16,548 nt of DNA from Methanosarcinales archaeon (lineage in GTDB: Archaea > Halobacteriota > Methanosarcinia > Methanosarcinales > EX4572-44): NCBI GenBank assembly GCA_004212095.1, contig RXIJ01000080.1:1-16548 (forward strand), written 5' to 3'. The translations under genes and the position numbers were made by a program. This document shows positions 8,053 through 14,285 of the stretch, piece after piece. The notes under the pieces are model-generated. The model had not been told where the DNA came from, made no database searches, and saw only the letters and a list, made by a program, of their open reading frames with translations. Every line of letters begins with the position of its first letter. Positions within the stretch are counted from its first letter, which is position 1.

Positions 8053-8135
8053 TGACGAGTTGTAGGCATCGATACTGGCTGCTGCAAGAACAAAGCCTTG
8101 TTTAAGAGTTTTCGTTATTGAAGGTTCCGGAAAGA

Positions 8136-8294
8136 GTTTTCATCCGGTGCTTATTGCATGATGGACTGTAATTCGTTATCTCTGCAAAGTGTAAGCTTTG
8201 CAGGTTTTCATCCGGTGCTTATTGCATGATGGACTGTAATTCGTTATCTCTGCAGCTTTGCAGGTTTTCATCCGGTGCTTAGTGCATGATAGAC
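8136..8294. repeat. Tandem repeat, two full and one partial copy (68, 60 and 31 bp)
   Basis: The unit begins gttttcatccggtgctta and includes tgcatgatgg and attcgttatctctgca. Copy 1 is 8136-8203, copy 2 is 8204-8263 and lacks the 8 bases aagtgtaa, and copy 3 is partial (8264-8294) with two changes. Apart from the 8-base gap, copies 1 and 2 are identical, so the duplication is recent. Neither strand gives an open frame through it. It lies between the divergent ccmF and phospholipase-D genes. Confidence 0.85.
8182..8203. repeat. Perfect 8-bp inverted repeat in copy 1 of the tandem repeat
   Basis: CTGCAAAG (8182-8189) and CTTTGCAG (8196-8203) pair perfectly around a 6-base loop. The 8-base gap in copy 2 removes most of the left arm and the loop, consistent with deletion at a hairpin by replication slippage. 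Confidence 0.6.
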
Positions 8295-8558
8295 ACACAA
8301 ACGACCAAAAATGTGTCATCAACTGTTTACCAGTTTATTTTGACAATTCAAGTCCTTCTTATAGAGAGTCCTATCATGTATTATCTATAATATAAAAGCA
8401 TCCTTGTCATTCGATACTTGCAAGATCTATGTAATCAAGAAAACATGTTAGATTGAATTGTTGATGTTGATAACACGGTAGTGATTGCAAAGCACTATTT
8501 TAGCATGTGGATTTGAGATTCTTGTTCTTTTAATATCGAAATGTTGTTAATGTTCAGG
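8295..8558. other. Intergenic, AT-rich, no gene seen
   Basis: No coding frame is supported. There is a 6-bp inverted repeat (GACACA/TGTGTC, 8292-8316) and a strong TATA-like element tataatataaaa at 8386-8397, repeated exactly at 8559-8570. The first could drive an untranslated or long-leader transcript towards the phospholipase-D gene. Confidence 0.35.
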
Positions 8559-8605
8559 TATAATATAAAAAGTGAAGTCCCAATATTAAAAGATGTTTAC
8601 GAGGT
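8559..8605 (+). promoter_or_regulatory. Promoter and ribosome-binding site of the PLD-family gene
   Basis: A strong TATA box (tataatataaaa, 8559-8570) predicts transcription from about 8590. GAGGT at 8601-8605 lies 12 bases before the ATG at 8618 and can pair with the archaeal anti-Shine-Dalgarno sequence, so this gene probably has a short leader, unlike several neighbours. Confidence 0.5.
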
Positions 8606-8617
8606 ATAAAAAGCGAA

Positions 8618-10342
8618 ATGAAAAGCAGAAGAAAAACTGGAATAGTACTGGCTTTTATTGTTCTACTTGTAACCGCGATAACTGTTACTGTTGGTGCAGT
8701 GAGCCCAAAAAATCCAATCATTACTGAGATATATTATGATACTTATCTTAAAGGGGATACCAGTGGCGAATTCATACGAATACACAATCCCACCGAAAGT
8801 TCAATCAACATCGTTGGATGGCAGATAACAGATCTTAAAAGTGTTATCACGTTTCCGACATGGACAAATATAGATGCTGGTTGTAACCTCTACATCGCTT
8901 ACAACGCAACTGCATTTTATGAAGAAATGCTGCAGAAAGCAGATTTTGAGTATGGTGAAGATTCTGACATTACTCCTGACATGGCAAAATCGGGCAGTCT
9001 AAAATTAGCTAATGCTGGAGACGAAGTAATCCTGAAAGATAACGAAGGCAAGATAATCGATGTAGTGGTTTATGGTAATTCGTATTATGCAAGTACTGGT
9101 TGGATTGGTGGACCGGTAAAAAGTGTAAATCCGGGCGTAATCATGGAGCGGGATAAAAACGAGACTACCGGGCAATATGAAGACACGAACACATCTGCAG
9201 ATTGGGATGATTATCGAGTATATGTCGTTTGTCAATCGCACTTTTCTTACGAGACATTCGGTTTTAACGGAAATGTGACGGTGTTCACTTCTCCTGACAG
9301 CAGCCTTATAGAAATCGCAAATGCAATAGACAACGCACAGGAGTCGATTTACCTGAATGTTTACGAGTTCCATAATTTCTATCTGATGGACCACATAATA
9401 AATGCAATAGACAGAGGTGTTGACGTTAAAATAATGCTCGAAGGAGGTCCGGTGGGTGGGCTTAGCGATGAAGAGAGATATATTGCAAATAAAACCGTTG
9501 CCGCTGGTGGAACGGTAAGGTTTATGATAAATAACAAAAGTGAAGGCATTTATGACCGTTATGCGTTCAATCATGCGAAATACGCACTTATAGACAACGA
9601 ATCAACGATAATAATGTCTGAGAACTGGAAAAATACAGGCGTACCCACCAATAATACTTTTGGAAACAGAGGCTGGGGAATAATTATAAACAATCCGGAT
9701 GTAACAAATTATTTCAGCGAGGTGTTCGTTGAGGATTGGAAGCCTGCGAGCAGGGACAGCTTTTCATTCACTGCAAACAACCCGATATTTGTAAATAAAT
9801 ATGGTACTCCTCCCCAGGATTTTATGCCAAATCGCACAGTTCCGACTGGTAATTACTCGCATCCGTTTGACAGTGAAATTGTTTCCGGTACGTTTCATGT
9901 TTCTCCTGTTTTAGCCCCCGATACCTCGCTAATGCAGGCAAAATCTATTATTGGCATGATAAAAGGAGCAGAGAGTTCTGTTTATGTCGAGCAGCTTTAT
10001 ATTAAAAAATGGGGTTCATCTGCTGATAGAAAACCCAATCCATTCTTAGAGGCTGTGATTAACGCATCAAGAAGAGGTTGCGAGGTAAAGATACTGCTAA
10101 ATCCAACATATAGTTTTGAGTCCAACCAAGCTACAATTGATTATGTCAGGAGTATTGTAACAAACGAAGGACTCAATCTGGATGCGAAATTCATTGACAT
10201 TGAAAATACAGGGCTTGACAAAATACACAACAAAGGCGTGATTGTTGACAACAGCAAAGTTTTGATTTCAAGTATCAACTGGAATGAGAACAGTGCAGTA
10301 AACAATAGGGAAGCAGGAAGACGCAGCAGGATTTTATATTGA
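8618..10342 (+). CDS. Secreted lamin-tail / phospholipase D-family protein, frameshifted before its dockerin
   Basis: 574 residues, predicted extracellular. Residues 1-28 are a signal peptide (Arg/Lys start, then a hydrophobic run ending GAVS). Residues about 31-180 form a lamin-tail domain (NPIITEIYYD, GEFIRIHNPT, VGWQITD). Two PLD half-domains follow, with complete HxKx4D motifs: His319-Lys321-Asp326 (HAKYALID) and His537-Lys539-Asp544 (HNKGVIVD), each followed by S.NW. The two halves normally form one active site for a phosphodiester, either a nucleic acid or a phospholipid; which one cannot be told. The last seven residues (RRSRILY) are out of register: shifting at 10319 restores a frame reading DAAGFYIDVFLYDW, which matches the end of the first PLD half (NYFSEVFVEDW) and continues into a dockerin. 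The intact protein would be about 648 residues. Confidence 0.82.
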   Translation: MKSRRKTGIVLAFIVLLVTAITVTVGAVSPKNPIITEIYYDTYLKGDTSGEFIRIHNPTESSINIVGWQITDLKSVITFPTWTNIDAGCNLYIAYNATAFYEEMLQKADFEYGEDSDITPDMAKSGSLKLANAGDEVILKDNEGKIIDVVVYGNSYYASTGWIGGPVKSVNPGVIMERDKNETTGQYEDTNTSADWDDYRVYVVCQSHFSYETFGFNGNVTVFTSPDSSLIEIANAIDNAQESIYLNVYEFHNFYLMDHIINAIDRGVDVKIMLEGGPVGGLSDEERYIANKTVAAGGTVRFMINNKSEGIYDRYAFNHAKYALIDNESTIIMSENWKNTGVPTNNTFGNRGWGIIINNPDVTNYFSEVFVEDWKPASRDSFSFTANNPIFVNKYGTPPQDFMPNRTVPTGNYSHPFDSEIVSGTFHVSPVLAPDTSLMQAKSIIGMIKGAESSVYVEQLYIKKWGSSADRKPNPFLEAVINASRRGCEVKILLNPTYSFESNQATIDYVRSIVTNEGLNLDAKFIDIENTGLDKIHNKGVIVDNSKVLISSINWNENSAVNNREAGRRSRILY

Positions 10343-10343
10343 T

Positions 10344-10565
10344 GTGTTTTTGTATGATTGGTATGCCATGGCGAGTCCCTACGGAGACGTGAATCATGAC
10401 GGTACGATTACATCAACCGATGCTGCAATTGTGCTTGGTATGGCGGTTTGCGGCAAATATAGCACTGACGCAGATGTCAGCGGCGATGGCAGGGGCACAT
10501 CGCTGGATGCGCTGATGATACTGCAGGCGATGACAGGTAGCATCAATCAGGATCGGTTAAATTAA
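10344..10565 (+). CDS. Type I dockerin-like segment, shifted C-terminus of the PLD protein
   Basis: This frame is open from 10320, inside the PLD gene, and its only start (GTG 10344) has no ribosome site, so it is best read as the severed C-terminus of the upstream protein. Two F-hand calcium loops are clear: DVNHDGTITSTDA and DVSGDGRGTSLDA, each followed by a helix (AIVLGMAV; LMILQAMTG), as in type I dockerins. A dockerin binds a cohesin on a scaffold or the cell surface, so the enzyme would be docked outside the cell. A single extra A near 10318-10319 separates the frames; sequencing error, real mutation or slippage are all possible. Confidence 0.65.
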   Translation: MFLYDWYAMASPYGDVNHDGTITSTDAAIVLGMAVCGKYSTDADVSGDGRGTSLDALMILQAMTGSINQDRLN

Positions 10566-10706
10566 GCATCGTAGCTGAACAGACCAAAACGCATGAGGCA
10601 GTATGATTTACAGAGCAAGCCCGCCAGTCCAGGATTATTTATTTTTGATGGACAATGATCTATGAACAAGAGAATATTAAAATACCAAGATGTCTTGAAA
10701 TAAATT

Positions 10707-10710
10707 GGTG
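10707..10710 (+). promoter_or_regulatory. Ribosome-binding site that decides the channel gene start
   Basis: GGTG at 10707-10710 lies 5 bases before the ATG at 10716. Using the in-frame GTG at 10710 instead would put the start inside this site, so the ATG is preferred. A TATA-like atattaaaat lies at about 10675-10684. Confidence 0.45.
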
Positions 10711-10715
10711 TGAAT

Positions 10716-11510
10716 ATGTCATCTAAAGACGAGTTAGCAACAAAAATTGAGAAGAGAATCGACACCCCCATGATTGTTCTTGCTCTTCTAATAATCCCTA
10801 TTGTAGTAATTGAACTCGAAATAGTGCCGACAAACACATACTGGGTTTCTTGTGCAACTAAAATAGATGATGGCATTTGGTTCGCCTTTCTTTTGGAATA
10901 TCTAGTCTTAGTGAGTCTTTACGATGATAAAGTTGGATACACTAAAAGAAGTTGGTTAAATCTAATTATTCTCCTGTTATCCCCACCATTGATTTGTCCT
11001 GAAGGTTTTGCTTTGATAAGGTCTTTACGGTCTCTCAGGGTTTTAAGATTGTTTAGAGCTCTTAGATTACTTAGAATTGTAATTGCTTTAAAGAGGGGGG
11101 TTAAACCAATTTCAGACGTGTTTGTTAAGAACTCTTTACATTATGTTACTTTAATTACAATCCTCCTTATAATTTTCTCTGGTATTGCTTTTAGCTGGTT
11201 GGAACTTAGGGTTATTTCAATTCAAGGAATTTTTCAAGGTGTGTGGTGGGCTATTACAACAGTTACTACTGTTGGTTATGGCGACCTTTATCCAAAAAGC
11301 CACGCAGGGCGGATATTAGCAGCAGCAGTAATGATTATTGGAATTGGTTTTGTATCTGTCTTAACTGCCAATATATCTTCATATTTTGTCGAGAACGATA
11401 TGAATAAGGAAAGTGAAGATCAAGATAGGAAAGATGAAAATCAATTGATATTAAAAAGATTAGACGAATTATCAAAGAAAATAGATGAAATCAATCGGAG
11501 ATTGCCTTAG
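10716..11510 (+). CDS. Voltage-gated potassium channel (Kv type)
   Basis: About 264 residues, six transmembrane segments. Numbering from the upstream GTG, S4 carries Arg at every third position (104, 107, 110, 113, 116, 119, 122; LIRSLRSLRVLRLFRALRL), the mark of a voltage sensor. The pore loop has the selectivity filter TTVGYGD (186-192) after WWAITTV, then S6 (about 203-226). The C-terminus (about 230-266) is charged and heptad-like (ILKRLDELSKKIDEINRRL), probably a coiled coil for tetramer assembly. It would pass K+ through the cytoplasmic membrane, setting membrane potential. It stands alone: plus strand after the PLD-dockerin gene and convergent, 7 bases apart, with the RHH gene. Confidence 0.88.
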   Translation: MSSKDELATKIEKRIDTPMIVLALLIIPIVVIELEIVPTNTYWVSCATKIDDGIWFAFLLEYLVLVSLYDDKVGYTKRSWLNLIILLLSPPLICPEGFALIRSLRSLRVLRLFRALRLLRIVIALKRGVKPISDVFVKNSLHYVTLITILLIIFSGIAFSWLELRVISIQGIFQGVWWAITTVTTVGYGDLYPKSHAGRILAAAVMIIGIGFVSVLTANISSYFVENDMNKESEDQDRKDENQLILKRLDELSKKIDEINRRLP

Positions 11511-11517
11511 AAAGGTA

Positions 11518-11826
11518 TCAGCCACGAGCGATATCTTTCGCGATTCTATCGCCCCTCTCAAGTAATCTCTTACTAACTTTTACCGATTCTGCATTCTGCC
11601 GCCCGATTGCCACCGAAAGTTCGTTGTACGTCAGTTTATCCTCCAGATACGACTCCACAGCTTTCTCCCTGAGCTGCATAGTGGTTTCAACTCTTCTGAG
11701 ATATTCAGAAAGCGCACTCTTTATTACGTCATTACGATCCTTGTATTCGAGTTTGGCAAGAATATCGGTCTTCTTAACCAGTTCATCGGGAAGCCGAAGG
11801 TCGATCCGCGTAAGTCCGGTCATCAT
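11518..11826 (-). CDS. Ribbon-helix-helix (CopG/Arc-type) DNA-binding protein, possible orphan antitoxin
   Basis: 102 residues. Residues 5-45 fit a ribbon-helix-helix domain: strand TRIDLRLPDELV, helix KTDILAKLEY, turn KDRN, helix DVIKSALSEYLRRV. The C-terminal part (about 46-102) is charged and helical and may bind a partner protein. Antitoxins of this type repress their own promoter as dimers. No toxin lies next to it on the same strand; the RelE-type toxin to the right has its own RelB. A TATA box and a 13-bp palindrome sit directly upstream, fitting autorepression. Two ATGs (11826 and 11823) are possible starts. Confidence 0.72.
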   Translation of the reverse strand: MMTGLTRIDLRLPDELVKKTDILAKLEYKDRNDVIKSALSEYLRRVETTMQLREKAVESYLEDKLTYNELSVAIGRQNAESVKVSKRLLERGDRIAKDIARG

Positions 11827-11827
11827 C

Positions 11828-11855
11828 CGTACATTGTACGTACTCGGTATAAACT
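11828..11855 (-). promoter_or_regulatory. TATA box plus palindromic operator candidate of the RHH gene
   Basis: CGTACA-T-TGTACG (11828-11840) is a perfect palindrome with a one-base centre, lying 2 bases upstream of the ATG. The minus strand reads tttatacc at 11847-11854, a TATA box about 25 bases before the ATG, so the palindrome covers the transcription start. This is a suitable site for a dimeric RHH repressor. Confidence 0.5.
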
Positions 11856-11923
11856 CTTCATGATAGGGTGTGTAAGCTTCCGCGCTTCAGATCACAGTCG
11901 GTAGCTGCCAGCCCAACTCGCGC

Positions 11924-11977
11924 TATGATGTCAGCGGCGATGGTAAAGTTACCTCGCTGGATGCATTGATGAATCAT
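11924..11977 (+). pseudogene. Relic dockerin half-repeat
   Basis: The frame here reads YDVSGDGKVTSLDALM, one F-hand calcium loop and the start of its helix, then loses similarity (NHSFRP, stop at 11990). It shares 17 identical bases (gatgtcagcggcgatgg) with the dockerin at 10473-10489. There is no start codon or first half-repeat, and the frame opens only at 11876. A 9-base direct repeat agcttccgc (11875-11883 and 11978-11986) flanks it. It is probably debris of a second dockerin gene. Confidence 0.6.
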
Positions 11978-12035
11978 AGCTTCCGCCCATAGAGTGGGGT
12001 ATCAATCTGGTTATAACAGATACAAGGTGAAAAAT

Positions 12036-12227
12036 GTGAGAGTGCTTCAGGAACAGTATGTTGTGGATAGGGAGGGACAAAAAACAGCAGTGATCATCTC
12101 GATTGATGAGTGTGAGGAACTGTTGGAAGACCTTCATGACCTATCGATCATCGCCGGACGCCGGGATGAGCCCACAATAACATTTGAAGATATTAAAAAA
12201 GGGCTAAAAGAAGATGAAATCTTATGA
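12036..12227 (+). CDS. RelB/Phd-type antitoxin of a RelBE pair
   Basis: 63 residues, small and acidic at its C-terminus. The N-terminal half (VLQEQYVVDREGQKTAVIIS, then IDECEELLEDLHDLS) resembles the beta-strand and helix of Phd/YefM/RelB-like antitoxins; the tail (EPTITFEDIKKGLKEDEIL) would wrap and inhibit the toxin. I choose the GTG at 12036 because GGTGA (12026-12030) lies 5 bases before it; a longer GTG start at 11994 has no such site. It overlaps the toxin gene by 14 bases, the usual arrangement for coupled expression. Autoregulation is likely by family. Confidence 0.75.
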   Translation: MRVLQEQYVVDREGQKTAVIISIDECEELLEDLHDLSIIAGRRDEPTITFEDIKKGLKEDEIL

Positions 12228-12477
12228 AATTCGATGGAAGAGTTCGGCAGCACGAGATTTGCACAGCATTGACCCGCAACAAGTCTTGCAGATCATAAGA
12301 GCTATCGAATCGCTTGCAGATAACCCGTTTCCTTCGCAGCACCGTAAGATTCGAGGGTCAGTTCAGGATTATAGGATTCGAACTGAAGATCATAGGGTTA
12401 TCTATCAGGTGCATACCATATCCAGAGTTGTCATCATTTATCATATCCGGCATCGCAGACATGCGTATCGCAGGTGA
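12214..12477 (+). CDS. RelE/ParE-superfamily toxin (probable mRNA interferase)
   Basis: 87 residues with the RelE fold pattern: YEIRWKSSAARDLHSI at the start, a helix (QQVLQIIRAIESLADNPF), then GSVQDYRIRTEDHRVIYQV and the C-terminal VVIIYHIRHRRHAYRR. The basic residues (Arg in YRIR, DHRV, HRRHAYRR) are those used for mRNA contact and cleavage at the ribosome in RelE relatives. It begins inside the end of the antitoxin gene. The pair sits in a patch of accessory genes between the relic dockerin and cofactor genes, suggesting a mobile or recently acquired module. Confidence 0.8.
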   Translation: MKSYEIRWKSSAARDLHSIDPQQVLQIIRAIESLADNPFPSQHRKIRGSVQDYRIRTEDHRVIYQVHTISRVVIIYHIRHRRHAYRR

Positions 12478-12548
12478 CTGAGATATTTGAAATGCTCACC
12501 CTGCAAACGTGGCTGCGGCGGTCGTTGAATCTCGTGGTTTCAGCTTTT

Positions 12549-13391
12549 TCAATTGTACACCAATCTCAAGCCTACACCTACTTCCCTTATGTCTACAACC
12601 TGAGATAATGCTATCTTTGAATTCAAGTCAGTGCAGTGGGCGGCATGCACGGTCCCTGGTTGTAGTTCCTTCATGTACTCAAGTGTTCCCTGCAGCTGCT
12701 CGTGAGAAGGCTCGAGCAGGTGAAACCCCCCGATTATGTCAACCACTCGATCATCGCCGCAGACCCTTTTCGCATATTCGATGATGTTACAGATTCCTGT
12801 ATGTGAACAACCTGTAATGATCGTAAGCCCTTTCGATGATGTATACACCAGAGCAGAATCATCGATCACATAATCGTCTTCTTTGGTTCCATCCCGCAGG
12901 ATTTTTCCAATAGGAACTGTTGCTTCAAAGTCATTCGTTCTTTTAATCTCACCAAGAAAAACCAGGTTATCAGTTAGCCACAGGGGATCTCTTTTTAATC
13001 TCATATTGAAGTGACAGGATAACTTATCTTCTGGGATTAAAGAACCAATCTCGGGGATGCCCCCTACCGTTCTGGTTAAAAACGCAGAAGGGTGGGCTAC
13101 AAGAGCTGGATTATCACAATCTATCTTTTCTATTCTTGCTTCGGTGTAGAGTTTGATCAGATGATAAAGACCCCACGTGTGGTCAAGATGCCCATGAGAA
13201 AGCACTACAAAATCGGTGTCCAGCAGATGAATGTCCATTTTTTCAGCATTTCTTATGAATACGTCCGAATAACCCACATCAAACAGTATTTTGGTGCTTC
13301 CGTCCTGAAGGTGGTAAGACACTCCTGGCTCACCATGGAAGTAATGATCAATAAGAGTATTATTATCCACAAGAACTCTTAGTTCCAGCAT
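12549..13391 (-). CDS. Metallo-beta-lactamase fold enzyme, COG1237 type (methanopterin pathway annotation)
   Basis: 280 residues. Metal ligands are plain: HGHLDH at 66-71 (HxHxDH), His197 in GCSHTG, His224 in GGFH and His252 in AHCTD. The N-terminus (VDN, then EPGVSYHL and ILFDVG) is that of COG1237 proteins, whose archaeal members are annotated as 7,8-dihydropterin-6-methyl-4-(beta-D-ribofuranosyl)-aminobenzene-5'-phosphate synthase, the step that joins the product of beta-RFAP synthase to a pterin. The family is broad and other MBL hydrolase roles are possible. The mptG gene 0.9 kb away supports the methanopterin reading. GAGGGC in front of the ATG serves as ribosome site, and it follows the CGGC gene by 24 bases, so the two form an operon. 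Confidence 0.8.
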   Translation of the reverse strand: MLELRVLVDNNTLIDHYFHGEPGVSYHLQDGSTKILFDVGYSDVFIRNAEKMDIHLLDTDFVVLSHGHLDHTWGLYHLIKLYTEARIEKIDCDNPALVAHPSAFLTRTVGGIPEIGSLIPEDKLSCHFNMRLKRDPLWLTDNLVFLGEIKRTNDFEATVPIGKILRDGTKEDDYVIDDSALVYTSSKGLTIITGCSHTGICNIIEYAKRVCGDDRVVDIIGGFHLLEPSHEQLQGTLEYMKELQPGTVHAAHCTDLNSKIALSQVVDIREVGVGLRLVYN

Positions 13392-13415
13392 TCTGTGCCC
13401 TCTGCCCTCGTGGGA

Positions 13416-13862
13416 TCAGTCGTACAACAAACGGGTCTTTTCATCCGCAAGTGTCGGTTGAATGATCTCTGCCCATCCGGGAGATTTCCATGTCCCAAGT
13501 GTCTTATGCGTCTCATAGTATTTCTGGGGAATCGGATGCGTCCCGATTACAACGTTAAGCCCATATTTTGCCCTGATAAAGTCACGAAAGCGGGTTACAC
13601 GAGGGCATGGCGGGTATCCAACAATAAGTCCTGTGGCGAGGTGTATTGCTTCTGCCCCGTTCTTCTTCATCTCCCCTGGGGCATATTCGATGTTTCCACC
13701 GGGGCAGCCACCACATCCAGTATATCCAACCAGTTTTACCCTTTTACCCTCATAAATACTGAATGCACCCTCCCGGTTATAGAGTGCCCTCAGACATTTG
13801 CCCCCGGCACATGTATGGTAGCGGTCGCATATAATAATTCCAATTCGGATTTCATCGCTCAT
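13416..13862 (-). CDS. CGGC-domain cysteine-rich, predicted metal-binding protein
   Basis: 148 residues from the ATG at 13862 (MSDEIRIGIIICDRY), chosen because gaggg precedes it at the same distance as for the downstream MBL gene; the frame extends upstream to 13925 but without protein character. Cysteines are at 12, 18, 23, 50, 53 and 86; Cys50-Gly-Gly-Cys53 (GYTGCGGCPGG) gives the CGGC family its name, and GTHP (107-110) adds a conserved His. The family (COG5561-like) is predicted to bind metal; its function is unknown. Co-transcription with a methanopterin-type MBL enzyme suggests a redox or metal-related job beside C1 cofactor chemistry, as inference. Confidence 0.78.
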   Translation of the reverse strand: MSDEIRIGIIICDRYHTCAGGKCLRALYNREGAFSIYEGKRVKLVGYTGCGGCPGGNIEYAPGEMKKNGAEAIHLATGLIVGYPPCPRVTRFRDFIRAKYGLNVVIGTHPIPQKYYETHKTLGTWKSPGWAEIIQPTLADEKTRLLYD

Positions 13863-13896
13863 TTCGTGCCCTCTACACTGCACACAACGCAAGCAT

Positions 13897-14062
13897 AAAT
13901 AACTGTTACACAGATGATCTTTCACTCCAATATCTCATGGATTATTTTACTTTTTTCTTTGCTTTTGTAAGTCTACACACTCCGTGTGCAGAAATAACTG
14001 TTACACAGATGATCTTTCACTCCAATATCTCATGGATTATTTTACTTTTTTCTTTGCTTTTG
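13897..14062. repeat. 71-bp perfect direct repeat, period 95 bp
   Basis: Bases 13897-13967 and 13992-14062 are identical (starting aaataactgttacacag and ending ctttgcttttg), with a 24-base spacer that contains CACAC-tcc-GTGTG. The right copy holds the last eight codons, stop and 3' flank of the small basic gene; the left copy is a non-coding duplicate that now lies before the CGGC gene. The left copy is preceded by gcat, which makes the TATA-like ttatttatgc on the minus strand about 36 bases before the CGGC start, so the duplication may have moved or made a promoter. Confidence 0.9.
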
Positions 14063-14174
14063 CGAGTTTCTTCTTTGCATCCCCACTCCCGGAAGCAGCT
14101 TGTTTTTCAAGTTCTTCCAACACGGTCCTTTTCTTAGAGTTTCTCCTTACCAGATCTTTCTTAGACATTGCCAT
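14037..14174 (-). CDS. Small very basic protein, 45 residues, unrecognised
   Basis: The frame reads MAMSKKDLVRRNSKKRTVLEE, then LEKQAASGSGDAKKKL and a lysine-rich end KAKKKVK. A central helix (TVLEELEKQAA) lies between basic ends, so nucleic-acid or ribosome binding is possible, but no family is recognised. Codon pattern, a TATA-like atttaagta about 30 bases upstream, and duplication of its 3' end support a real gene. ATGs at 14174 and 14168 are both possible; neither has a strong ribosome site. It is divergent from mptG and on the same strand as the CGGC and MBL genes. It is too short for a standard ORF search. Confidence 0.55.
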   Translation of the reverse strand: MAMSKKDLVRRNSKKRTVLEELEKQAASGSGDAKKKLAKAKKKVK

Positions 14175-14285
14175 AGTAAGTACATTTTGAACTGCACCAT
14201 ACTTAAATGAAACGATTAAATCACTGGTTTTTTAGATGGTGCCATAATCTATTAGTACTAAATCAAATTATAAAGAAAAACCAAA

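Noticed and set aside
8136..8294. Tandem repeat considered as a CRISPR array.
   Set aside because: Units are contiguous, 60-68 bp, without unique spacers of regular length, and no cas gene is present.
12509..12784. Plus-strand ORF over the 3' end of the MBL gene.
   Set aside because: Antisense shadow of a gene with complete metal-binding motifs.
13984..14190. Plus-strand ORF of 68 codons over the 71-bp repeat.
   Set aside because: It is the complement of the lysine-rich small gene; its phenylalanine-rich content is a shadow of Lys codons.
5399..14223. Identical 13-mer aacgattaaatca near two promoters (5399-5411 and 14211-14223).
   Set aside because: An AT-rich 13-mer pair is expected by chance in 16.5 kb; the copies lie on opposite sides relative to their genes.
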